Source: Candidatus Poribacteria bacterium | GTDB taxonomy: Bacteria > Poribacteria > WGA-4E > JAJDTR01 | Direction of reading: 5' to 3' | Assembly (NCBI GenBank): GCA_028820655.1 | Contig: JAPPIK010000011.1 | Span: forward strand, 145,732-209,731 | Length of the DNA stretch: 64,000 bases | In this document: positions 17,767 through 25,964 of the stretch, one piece after another | Position numbering within the stretch: the first letter of the stretch is position 1 | Layout: the number at the start of each line of letters is the position of its first letter | Program-made: the position numbers and the translations under genes | The notes under the pieces: model-generated | Told to the model about the DNA's origin: nothing | Seen by the model: only the letters and a program-made list of their open reading frames with translations | Database searches by the model: none

Positions 17767-17795
17767 CCGGTGCGGTTGGAAACCGCACCTACCGG
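17767..17795. repeat. Palindromic REP-like repeat
   Basis: CCGGTGCGGTTGGAAACCGC continuing to ACCTACCGG, the same palindrome as at 14736-14765. It lies in the 420-base gene-free space between the convergent DUF6785-type and ankyrin genes. Apart from this and a short CTATAGAGATTTTCTCTATA-like hairpin after it, I see nothing else there. Confidence 0.7.
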
Positions 17796-18052
17796 ATGGG
17801 CGCCATAGAGATTTTCTCTATACCCACTGCGGACTACGTTAAAGGTTCTACCAAGTAGAGCGCACCGATGTTAGACGACCACCCTTGGCTCCATATCTGT
17901 ACGGCAAGGATTGGAAATGTCAATACAACCCGAGTACGACTGACAAGCGGTATCAAACTTTCGCTCCTACAGCGGACATACCCTAAATTACGCGGCGACG
18001 CGCCGGATAACAATAGCTTGGCGTATATTTGTTGGCTTGGATGACGATAAAT

Positions 18053-18895
18053 TCAGCCAATTCTCTCCTCAATGACCGCCGCCACCTCATCATGCCCGTA
18101 ACGAATCGCCATCTCCAACGGCGTTTCGCCCGGATACGGCTCAAACATCAGTCGTTTGAACTCGGTCATGGGCCCGAGGAACGATGTAACTTCCTCAGTC
18201 CACTCGGTGAGTTGCTTGGGCTCGACTATTCGGCTGACTGTCCTGAGGGAAGCGTCCGCCCCGTGGTCAAGCAGAAGCCGCACCTGTAGCTTACTGCCGG
18301 AACGTGCGGCGGAGTGGAGCGGTGTTTCTCTGCCGTACCTGATATCGTGCTCGTTCTCCATAATTGGTTCGTCATCTAAGCCGGTTCGGGCTTGCGCGTT
18401 GACATTTGCTCCCGCCCGGATCAGCATAAAGGTACACGCCAACTCCTTATCGGAATCATGCAACGCTTGCAGATGTAACATCGTCTGTCCGATGTAGTCC
18501 CACGTGAAATTCGGATCGAGGTCGTGCTTCATCATCAGAAGAAAGGAATCCAATCCTGTAACACCGATGGCGTGGAACCCGAGATAACTCGGCTGATTGA
18601 CATTAATACCACGCTCAATGAAGTATCTGTTGATTTCGTAATCGGTACTGGGCCAATGGGTGCCAAGTTCACTGTTGTTAACATTCGCGCCCGCTTCCAC
18701 GAGGGCTTTGACCTTTTCAAGGCTATTGAGCTTGACGCTGGCAACGAATAACGGTCCCCACCGCGGTTCTGTCTGATTGCTGCGCCTCACCCGCACATTA
18801 ACGAGTCCCGGCTCTTGAGTGAGCATCTGTCTAACGGTCTGAACGTCTGCCTTATCGAACTCTTCCTGCCATTGCGCTTTAAGTTGTTGATTCAT
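18053..18895 (-). CDS. Ankyrin-repeat protein, tandem copy 1
   Basis: About 280 residues containing ankyrin units: LFVASVKLNSLEKVKALVEAG, TPLHSAARSGSKLQVRLLLDHGAD, and TPLEMAIRYGHDEVAAVIEE. Ankyrin repeats mediate protein binding; in sponge symbionts they are discussed as host-interaction proteins, but there is no signal peptide here. I use the start at 18895 (MNQQLK), matching the paralogue and preceded by GAAGG; an upstream TTG would add six residues. It lies about 450 bases from a near-identical second copy on the same strand. Confidence 0.85.
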   Translation of the reverse strand: MNQQLKAQWQEEFDKADVQTVRQMLTQEPGLVNVRVRRSNQTEPRWGPLFVASVKLNSLEKVKALVEAGANVNNSELGTHWPSTDYEINRYFIERGINVNQPSYLGFHAIGVTGLDSFLLMMKHDLDPNFTWDYIGQTMLHLQALHDSDKELACTFMLIRAGANVNAQARTGLDDEPIMENEHDIRYGRETPLHSAARSGSKLQVRLLLDHGADASLRTVSRIVEPKQLTEWTEEVTSFLGPMTEFKRLMFEPYPGETPLEMAIRYGHDEVAAVIEERIG

Positions 18896-18960
18896 CGTGT
18901 GACCTTCAAGCAAGTTGTCGTATTCTAGTTGTTGTTGCGTTCCACCGTGTTCAACCCAGC

Positions 18961-19130
18961 CTATGGACCAGGGTTTGCAAAAGGCTGGTAGGCAGTGCCC
19001 ACCCTACAAGACCACTGTTGTTCAAACGAAATAGAGGTAGATACATGGCGCTCCTCCGGAGCGCGTGAATTGTGTAGCCTTGCGGTTCTACAGACATTGC
19101 GCTCCTGCAGAGCGGGAATGGCGATGGTGT
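18961..19130. repeat. Short palindromic repeats between the ankyrin genes
   Basis: The 450-base space between the ankyrin copies holds GCGCTCCTCCGGAGCGC (around 19048-19064), a related GCGCTCCTGCAGAGCG (around 19110) and GGTAGGCAGTGCCCACCCTAC (around 18990). Related palindromes occur at 39836-39906. No gene is seen. Confidence 0.5.
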
Positions 19131-19347
19131 GAGTTTATAAACTTTTCGCGCTGCTAATACTTATTTCTCTGTTAGTCGTCATAAAGATAGGAGAAGAGTA
19201 GATCAAAGTCTCGATTTGGAGATCGCTCCTACAGGAATTGAAGCGCAGAATCAGACTATAAATCGCCCAATCGCGACCTTTTAGGTGTTCAACTGCGTAA
19301 GTCCTATTGCAGAAATAGAAAGCAGTTCTGACAGGATCAAACTGGAT

Positions 19348-20190
19348 TCAGCCAGCTCTCTCGTCAAAGATTGCCACTATTTCATGATGCCCGTAACGGC
19401 TCGCCATCTCCCGCGGAGTTTCGCCCGGATACGGCTCAAACAGCACTCGTTTGAATTCGGTCATGGGCCAGAGGAACGATGTAACCTCCTCGGTCCACTC
19501 GGTGAGTTGCTTGGGCTCGACTATCCGGCTGACTGTCCTGAGCGAGGCGTCTGCCCCGTGGTCAAGCAGAAGCCGCACCTGTAGCTTGCTTCCGGAACGT
19601 GTGGCAGAGTGAAGCGGGGTTTCTCTGCCGTACCTGATACCGTGCTCGTTCTCCATAATCGGTTCGTCATCCAGACCGGTTCGGGCTTGCGCGTTGACAT
19701 TGGCTCCCGCCCGGATCAGCATAAACGTGCTCGCCAACTCTTTGTCGTTATCATGCAGCGCTTGCATGTGTAACATAGTCTGTCCGATGTAGTCCCACGT
19801 GAAGTTCGGATCGAGGTCGTGCTTCATCATCAGGAGAAAGGAATCCAATCCTGTAACTCCGATGGCGTGGAACCCGAGATAACTCGGCTGGTTGACGTCA
19901 ATTCCGTGCTCAACGAGGTATCGATTGATCTCGTAATCGGTGCTGGGCCAGTGCGTGCCGAGTTCGCTGTTGTTAATGTTCGCCCCCGCTTCTACGAGGG
20001 CTTTGATTATCTCCAGACTATTGAGTTTTATGCTGGCAACGAATAACGGTCCCCATCGCGGCTCTTCCTGATTGCTCTGCCTCACCCGCACATTAACCAG
20101 TTCCGGCTCTTGAGCGAGCATCTCTCTAATGGTCTCAATGACCGCCGATTCAAATTCTTCCTGCCATTGGCGCTTGAGTTGTTGGTTCAT
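19348..20190 (-). CDS. Ankyrin-repeat protein, tandem copy 2
   Basis: A 280-residue protein very similar to the gene at 18053-18895; the central part (GTHWPSTDYEINRY through NAQARTGLDDEPIMENEH) is nearly unchanged. It has the same ankyrin units and the same MNQQLK start. Substitutions concentrate in the N-terminal helix and the last repeat, for example REMASRYGHHEIVAIFDE against LEMAIRYGHDEVAAVIEE. It is a gene duplication with copies in direct orientation. No signal peptide or membrane segment. Confidence 0.85.
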   Translation of the reverse strand: MNQQLKRQWQEEFESAVIETIREMLAQEPELVNVRVRQSNQEEPRWGPLFVASIKLNSLEIIKALVEAGANINNSELGTHWPSTDYEINRYLVEHGIDVNQPSYLGFHAIGVTGLDSFLLMMKHDLDPNFTWDYIGQTMLHMQALHDNDKELASTFMLIRAGANVNAQARTGLDDEPIMENEHGIRYGRETPLHSATRSGSKLQVRLLLDHGADASLRTVSRIVEPKQLTEWTEEVTSFLWPMTEFKRVLFEPYPGETPREMASRYGHHEIVAIFDERAG

Positions 20191-20264
20191 TGTATGACCT
20201 CAATGCAAGTCTAGTTGGGTTTGACCGTGTTCAACCTAACCTTAGTTTTAGTCCAAGAAATCCT

Positions 20265-21359
20265 TCAATTCTCTACCGCCCATTCATCAAGACCCAGCGG
20301 CAAGGGTGCTGGTCGTTCTACAGTGCTCTGAATCTCGACATGCTCATTCGACTCCGAAGACTTGTCGAATGCGAGCATCACCTCGAGAACATGGTAAGCC
20401 AGAGCGTCATTGGCGCGGTGCGGGCGCCCGGAGCGAATCGCGCGAACCATGTCGATTACGCCGATAGTGCGAGCATTCGCGGGGAAGGCGTGTGGAACTT
20501 CCGACCAGTCCTCACGATGTTGTGAAAGGAACACCGGACCGGCAAATCCGTTGGGGTCGGGCACCTGTAAGGTGCCTGTTTCGCCGTAAAGTTCGATGCA
20601 AGGCAGGCTATGCCTCCACATATCGAAGCTCATGATCATCGTGACGACGGCACCGCTAACAAACTCAAGCGCCCCGGTCAGGTGGGTGGTGGTTTTCACG
20701 GGGATGCGCAAACCGTATGCGGCTTCGCTGGTTGCCACTCTTTCCTCAAACGCCTTCGCGGTCACAGCGGCGACGCGTTTGACGGGTCCGAGAATGTTGA
20801 CCAGCGCTGTCACGTAATAAGGACCCATGTCTAGCATTGGACCGCCGCCGATGTCATAAAAGAACGCGGAAGTGGGGTGCCAGCTCTCGGGACCGTGGCC
20901 GCACATGAACGCAGTTCCAGCGATGGGCTTTCCGATTCCGCCTTCGTCAACGGCCTTCCGTGATGTCTGTATTCCAGCCCCGAAGAAGGTGTCTGGCGCA
21001 TTACCGACGCGCAATCCCGTTTCATCCGCTTTCGCGAGTAGTTGCCGACCACTTTCAATGTTCACCCCGAACGGCTTTTCGCTGTAGACATGCTTGCCCG
21101 ATTCCAACACCGAAATCGCCACCTCTACGTGCGCCTTTGGAACGGTCAAGTTAATGACGAGTTCAATCTCTTCGTCAGCCAGCATGTCGTCCACGCTGAC
21201 GACGTGGCACCCCCACTTGTCCCCCGCCTCTTGAGCGGCTTCGGTGCGAATGTCCGCACAGGATTTGATTTTCAAGGCGTTCGTGTTTTGGGCTCCACCG
21301 AAGTATGCCCTACTGATATTGCCGCACCCGATGATTCCGACTTTCATTTGGTCTTGCAT
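20265..21359 (-). CDS. Gfo/Idh/MocA-family oxidoreductase
   Basis: About 364 residues. The Rossmann motif is VGIIGCGNISRAYF and the family signature is SEKPFGVN near residue 95, with a C-terminal substrate domain ending in LPLGLDEW. It is NAD(P)-dependent; the likely substrate is a sugar or cyclitol. I set the start at 21359 (protein MQDQMKVGII), with GGAGGG four bases upstream; an upstream TTG would overlap this Shine-Dalgarno. It is divergent from the TIM-barrel isomerase-like gene, with which it may share a pathway. Confidence 0.88.
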   Translation of the reverse strand: MQDQMKVGIIGCGNISRAYFGGAQNTNALKIKSCADIRTEAAQEAGDKWGCHVVSVDDMLADEEIELVINLTVPKAHVEVAISVLESGKHVYSEKPFGVNIESGRQLLAKADETGLRVGNAPDTFFGAGIQTSRKAVDEGGIGKPIAGTAFMCGHGPESWHPTSAFFYDIGGGPMLDMGPYYVTALVNILGPVKRVAAVTAKAFEERVATSEAAYGLRIPVKTTTHLTGALEFVSGAVVTMIMSFDMWRHSLPCIELYGETGTLQVPDPNGFAGPVFLSQHREDWSEVPHAFPANARTIGVIDMVRAIRSGRPHRANDALAYHVLEVMLAFDKSSESNEHVEIQSTVERPAPLPLGLDEWAVEN

Positions 21360-21654
21360 GAAACCCTCCAAAGTTCTCCTATGGCTGATGCGTGTGAATG
21401 CGTTTCGGTTGGGGAGAATATGATAGCAGATTTCCGGTCGAATACGCTATCAGAACTGAGAAAGGAAGGAAAAGAGGTGACGCAATGCATAATACGTAAT
21501 GCGTAAAAGCACAGGGTGTGCCACGAGTTTCCCTGGCTACGAAGAGGGAGGGTTGGAAAACGTAATTGGTGGATCTTGAGGCATTTGTAATTGACGCAGA
21601 AGGTTCATCATGTTAAGGTTAATTCTGTGTTCGTTGTGTTCTGTATCACTCCTT

Positions 21655-21670
21655 TTGCTAAGCGCTTATA
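21655..21670. promoter_or_regulatory. LacI-type operator-like palindrome
   Basis: TGCTAAGCGCTTATAG, with the ten-base palindrome TAAGCGCTTA at its centre. The AAGCGCTT core is the half-site arrangement of LacI/GalR-family operators. It lies 33 bases before the TIM-barrel gene, in the space shared with the divergent Gfo/Idh gene. No LacI gene is in the window. Confidence 0.35.
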
Positions 21671-21702
21671 GGGCGTAAGAAGAACTTACAGGGGTATCGT
21701 AC

Positions 21703-22581
21703 ATGCAACTCTCACTCTCCACGCGGATTGCGGAATCGTTCTCTGACAAAGAGAAGGCTGCTGTGCCATTTGAAGAGTTTTCGCAACTAGCGAAGGACAA
21801 CGGCTATCACGCAATCTGTATGCGGGCATCGGCTGCCGGCATCCAGTCCTCAAAAGAACGCATTGCAGAGGTGCGCCAAATCCTCGACCATTTGGATTTA
21901 AGAGTCTCAATGGTCACCGGTGACTTCGCCATCCCGGAGAATTTTGAGCGAGGTCCCGGCGCTCTACGAAACATTACACCGTACCTCGACCTCGCCGAAG
22001 CCTTCACTTGTGGATTGATGCGGATCTGCATGAAGAAAGAGGAGGACATCCCTTGGGCGCAGCGTGCCTCCGATGAAGCAGCGGAACGTGGGATACGTCT
22101 TGCCCACCAGTGCCACGCTGCTAGCTTGTTCGAGACGATTGAAGGTTCGGTGGAGGTGCTGCGGCGAGTTGATCGTCCGAATTTTGGCATTATTTACGAG
22201 CCCGCAAATCTGCGAATGTGCGGTCAACCATACGGTTTGGAGGCGCTCCAAGCCTTCGAGCCGTATCTGTTCAATGTTTATCTTCAGAATTACATGCCCA
22301 ACCCCGAAGGCAAGGCTAACGTCGAAACTTGGGTTCGCGGGGTAGTTCATTTTGACCACATCCCGCTCCACGACGCGCGCGGCGTGGACTGGAGTGAAGT
22401 TTTCCATGCCTTGGAATCGGTCGGCTATGACGGGTACGTGACCGTTCACCAGGCACTCGCCGAGATTATGTCGCCAGCGGAAGCCGCGCAGGTTAGCACA
22501 GACTATCTGCGTTCACTGCAGAAATTTGACTCCTATCCCGATCCGTTGGCGGGTACTATGGGGAGACGGATCCAATTTTAG
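21703..22581 (+). CDS. Sugar phosphate isomerase/epimerase-like TIM-barrel protein
   Basis: A 292-residue xylose-isomerase-like TIM barrel. Likely metal-site segments are IRLAHQCHA, FGIIYEPANLRMC, VHFDHIPLHDARG and the C-terminal YDGYVTVHQAL. Such enzymes interconvert keto and aldo sugars or epimerise cyclitols, and commonly work beside Gfo/Idh dehydrogenases, as here. The N terminus is compact (MQLSLSTRIAE) with no signal peptide. ACAGGGG about nine bases upstream is a weak Shine-Dalgarno. Confidence 0.82.
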   Translation: MQLSLSTRIAESFSDKEKAAVPFEEFSQLAKDNGYHAICMRASAAGIQSSKERIAEVRQILDHLDLRVSMVTGDFAIPENFERGPGALRNITPYLDLAEAFTCGLMRICMKKEEDIPWAQRASDEAAERGIRLAHQCHAASLFETIEGSVEVLRRVDRPNFGIIYEPANLRMCGQPYGLEALQAFEPYLFNVYLQNYMPNPEGKANVETWVRGVVHFDHIPLHDARGVDWSEVFHALESVGYDGYVTVHQALAEIMSPAEAAQVSTDYLRSLQKFDSYPDPLAGTMGRRIQF

Positions 22582-22775
22582 GAGATCTGCTTCCATCGAA
22601 ACGATAATGGGATGGCTCAAAGTAAACAACATCCCGAAATCGTCACGAATCATAAACCCGCTGGGTTTGGCAACGGGGCATCCGAATGATTCTAGCGAGA
22701 AGCACTTTTTCGAAGCCCATGTTGGTTTGTAATGTGCATACATGAGTTTTATAGCACTGGGATCTGTATTGAGAC

Positions 22776-23030
22776 TTCCTATCGCCTGGGGAGTTTCATC
22801 GCGCGGGATTCACAATGGGATTTCTATCGCCCTGGTTATTCACTTGGTTGATCACTCCCTATCCGCTCGGTTGATTTATTCACTTCCTTGATCCATTCCT
22901 ATCCGGTCGGTCGATCTATTCGCTCCGGTGATCCTCTGTTGTTCACTCGGCCGATCGTACCTTACAGGACATGATGGGCCGTGGATCCCTATCGCACTCG
23001 CTATTCGCTTGGTTGATCCCACCCTGCAAA
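22776..23030. repeat. Reverse-oriented GCGATAGA-family repeat block
   Basis: Degenerate units such as TCTATCGCCCTGGTTATTCA and CTATCGCACTCGCTATTCGC followed by TTGGTTGATCCC are the complement of the units at 39949-40250. They fill most of the 486-base gap before the sulfatase-like gene. No coding sequence is seen. Confidence 0.6.
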
Positions 23031-23067
23031 TATACTGAAGCCCGATCCTGAGGCTAAATAAAAAACT

Positions 23068-24456
23068 ATGAACGTTATTGTTATTATGGCAGACAGTTGG
23101 CGTGTCGACCATTTCGGCTGCTACGGCAACGAGTGGATTCAAACGCCAAATCTCGATCGATTTGCCGAGGAAAGTTGTGTCTTCGATATGGCTTTTGCGG
23201 AAGGATTGCCAACTATCCCAACTCGCACCTCGCTGTTCACCGGGCGTTACACCTTTCCTTTTCGGGGGTGGCAGCGTCTTGAACACGACGATGTCCTCTT
23301 GGCAGAGGTGCTCTGGAGTTCGGGTTATACTTCGGCGTTGATTTCCGATACCTTTCACATGCACGAGCCGCAGATGGCGTTTGAGCGCGGATTCGACTAC
23401 GTTCATTTTATCCGAGGTCAAGAGGGCGATCCATACATCCTTGACGAATCAATCCAGGTTGATGTCGATGCGTATCACAAACCAAGCAGCGACGCAGATG
23501 CAAGTGAAAACGTGCGCAATCAGCTTGAACAATATCTGCGAAATCGGTCGCACTGGAAGAGTGATGAGGACCACTTTATCGCGCAGGTTGTCAAATCATC
23601 GCTGCATTGGATCGAGAATCAACCCAAAAAGGATGGTCTATTCCTGTGGATGGACTGTTTTGACCCGCATGAACCCTGGGACCCGCCGGAGCCATTCAAT
23701 CGGATGTATCAGCCGGACTACAACGGCAAAGAACTCATTCACCCGATACCCAGCGAGGTTAAGGGGTATCTGACGGAGGAGGACCTAAAATGCGTCCAGG
23801 CGCTTTATGCGGGTGAAATCACATTGGTGGACAAATGGATGGGTATCTTCCTTGACCGGCTGCGCGAACTCGGGATGTTCGATAACACCTTGATTGTGTT
23901 TATGTCCGACCACGGCGAACCGCTGGGCGAGGGCATGTGGGGGCACGGCATTATGCGCAAAGCGCGTCCTTGGCCCTACGAGGAACTTGTGCATGTACCG
24001 CTGATCATAAAGCACCCTCGAGGAATTGGCAGCGGCGAACGTAGGAGGGCATTCGTGCAGCCCCCGGATATTATGCCTACGGCTCTTGATTTCTTGGATA
24101 TTGAGGGACCGGGGCACATGCACGGTCAGAGTCTGATTCCGATCATGTCCGGTCAGATCGAAAAGATTCGCGACTACGCTTACTCCGGGTTCTACCTAAA
24201 ATCGTGGAGTATACGCACGCCGGATTGGAGTTACATCTGGTGGCTGCCGACCCTTCCCAAGGTTGAGCGGAGCATGCCGGGCACACTTGGCGCAATCTCC
24301 TGCACACTCGTCGGCAGTTTGGAAACGCCGCCAAAACCGGAACTTTATAATCGAAAGGCAGACCCGTACGAACTGAACAACCTCGTGGATCGGCACCCGG
24401 AAAAAGGCGGAGAGTTGGAGCTCCAATTGCGGCGCTTTGTTGAACAGTTGTATTGA
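23068..24456 (+). CDS. Sulfatase-family (alkaline phosphatase superfamily) hydrolase with Thr at the nucleophile site
   Basis: A 462-residue sulfatase-fold protein. The N-terminal metal motif is VIMADSWRVDHFGCYG, and the second metal site is VFMSDHGEPLGEGMWGHG. The segment that normally carries the formylglycine Cys or Ser (C/S-x-P-x-R) reads TIPTRTSLFTGR, with Thr49 in the nucleophile place and Pro51 and Arg53 kept. Thr cannot become formylglycine, so a classic sulfatase mechanism is excluded; Thr nucleophiles do occur in phosphodiesterase and phosphonate-hydrolase branches of the superfamily. There is no signal peptide, so it is cytoplasmic. The Shine-Dalgarno is weak. Confidence 0.85.
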   Translation: MNVIVIMADSWRVDHFGCYGNEWIQTPNLDRFAEESCVFDMAFAEGLPTIPTRTSLFTGRYTFPFRGWQRLEHDDVLLAEVLWSSGYTSALISDTFHMHEPQMAFERGFDYVHFIRGQEGDPYILDESIQVDVDAYHKPSSDADASENVRNQLEQYLRNRSHWKSDEDHFIAQVVKSSLHWIENQPKKDGLFLWMDCFDPHEPWDPPEPFNRMYQPDYNGKELIHPIPSEVKGYLTEEDLKCVQALYAGEITLVDKWMGIFLDRLRELGMFDNTLIVFMSDHGEPLGEGMWGHGIMRKARPWPYEELVHVPLIIKHPRGIGSGERRRAFVQPPDIMPTALDFLDIEGPGHMHGQSLIPIMSGQIEKIRDYAYSGFYLKSWSIRTPDWSYIWWLPTLPKVERSMPGTLGAISCTLVGSLETPPKPELYNRKADPYELNNLVDRHPEKGGELELQLRRFVEQLY

Positions 24457-24734
24457 TTTTCGTACACCGTACACGTTGTTTTACCTATCTTGGTGCGAAT
24501 ACGTGTGAAGCTTACCCACGAACTGTTGGAGGCTGATGAAATTCCCATCGCAGGGTATTTGCTATTGTTGATGCTGTATGCTCCCCTGATGGATCTATGT
24601 TGCGCACGTTATCCAATCGGTTGATGGTCGTTACACTGAGGGGGTCTCTATCGCTATCCGTTCGCTTGATCGCTCCTACAGAGTGCGTGACAAGTCAACC
24701 CATTCTTAAAGAATGACCCACCGAGGAGGGATTG

Positions 24735-25046
24735 ATGACCGAGTTAGGAAATCTTCAAAGACGAATCACTGAGGAACGCGGCAAACGCGGTTTTGTTACG
24801 GATCCCGTTAAGCTGGGAGTGCTGTTGACTGAAGAGGTTGGGGAGATTGCATCGGAATTGAAACGGCTCTGGTCGAAAAACTATGACGAGTTTCGCGCCG
24901 ACCGGCTTAAAGAGGAGATAGCCGACGCCTTCGTGATTCTTGCGGCGCTAGCCGACCAGTTTGATATCGACATCGGGGCGGCGGTTGAGGCCAAGTTCTT
25001 TGGAAAAGATGCTCGGAGAGAATGGAAGTCTACCCAAGGTCAGTGA
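24735..25046 (+). CDS. MazG-like nucleotide pyrophosphohydrolase
   Basis: A 103-residue all-helical protein with the MazG-type metal motif: LTEEVGEIASEL (EExxE) followed by LKEEIADAFVILAALAD (ExxD). It hydrolyses non-canonical NTPs or limits (p)ppGpp in related proteins. GAGGAGGG lies four bases before the ATG; a TTG three bases earlier is unlikely. It is followed after 69 bases by a NUDIX gene, forming a nucleotide-sanitation pair. Confidence 0.82.
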   Translation: MTELGNLQRRITEERGKRGFVTDPVKLGVLLTEEVGEIASELKRLWSKNYDEFRADRLKEEIADAFVILAALADQFDIDIGAAVEAKFFGKDARREWKSTQGQ

Positions 25047-25115
25047 GATGGTGATGGAAAATCAGAGTTGAATTCTCAAACATGAGGCATCGGGCGAAAA
25101 CCGAGGAGAATTCGA

Positions 25116-25742
25116 GTGAACAGCGTTGTCGAGAAAGTTACCGCATTTGTCACTCGTGAACGCAGTGGGGTGAAGGAGTTGCTGTTGTTTAAGCATCCAA
25201 TAGCGGGCATCCAACTTCCAGCCGGAACCGTAGAAAACGGTGAAACCCCAGTAGCGGCGGTAATGAGAGAGGTCTATGAGGAAACCGGCCTGCGTCGCGT
25301 GAAGATCGAAAAATCGCTCGGCTGTATTGAAAACGAGTTGGAGGAGAATGAGAGAATCGTTGCGAAAACAACCCGGGTTTATACCAACCCAAGTCTGAGT
25401 TCAAACGTCTACAAGGAGGAATTAACCAGAGGGCTGACCGTAAATTACAATTCTAGCCACACAGATTTCACTCACGTCTCGTATGTCGAATACGACAGCG
25501 CCTCCGATCCGACGCGGATCCGCTGTAACATTGCCGGATGGGTGCCCGGTAAAAACCTGAGCGCCCGGAAAACAAGGTATTTTTTCCGGCTAACCGCGTT
25601 AGAAGAAACCGCGATGGAATGGGAGGTAAAAGGCGATCAGGACCATATCTTCACACTGTTTTGGGCTCGGATTTCGGCGCTGCCGCCGCTTGTGCCGCCG
25701 CAGAATAAGTGGTTGGATTGCGTTCACAAGGAAATTGGATAG
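25116..25742 (+). CDS. NUDIX hydrolase
   Basis: A 208-residue protein with a Nudix box in the order GTVENGETPVAAVMREVYEE then TGL, matching Gx5Ex7REUxEExGU, about residues 31-53. Its position beside a MazG-like gene suggests hydrolysis of a nucleoside diphosphate derivative. The GTG start at 25116 has GAGGAG seven bases upstream. The C-terminal 110 residues (from about residue 95) have no recognised domain. Confidence 0.88.
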   Translation: MNSVVEKVTAFVTRERSGVKELLLFKHPIAGIQLPAGTVENGETPVAAVMREVYEETGLRRVKIEKSLGCIENELEENERIVAKTTRVYTNPSLSSNVYKEELTRGLTVNYNSSHTDFTHVSYVEYDSASDPTRIRCNIAGWVPGKNLSARKTRYFFRLTALEETAMEWEVKGDQDHIFTLFWARISALPPLVPPQNKWLDCVHKEIG

Positions 25743-25964
25743 GAGCGACTGAGTCATTGGGGCAGAAATGGAACTCAGTCAATTTAGATTGTAAGAACGC
25801 AGATCTGCGTTCGCTTCTGTGGATTCCCGCTTACGTTTTAGATTTCCCGTTGCTGAGAGGGTCCTCCAGAGGGTTTACTCAGGTTTGAATTGAATGGTTT
25901 CACGACAATCCCATCGTGAGTGTCATTTCATCGTCAATCTCATAAGTGATCCTGGCTCGGACTA

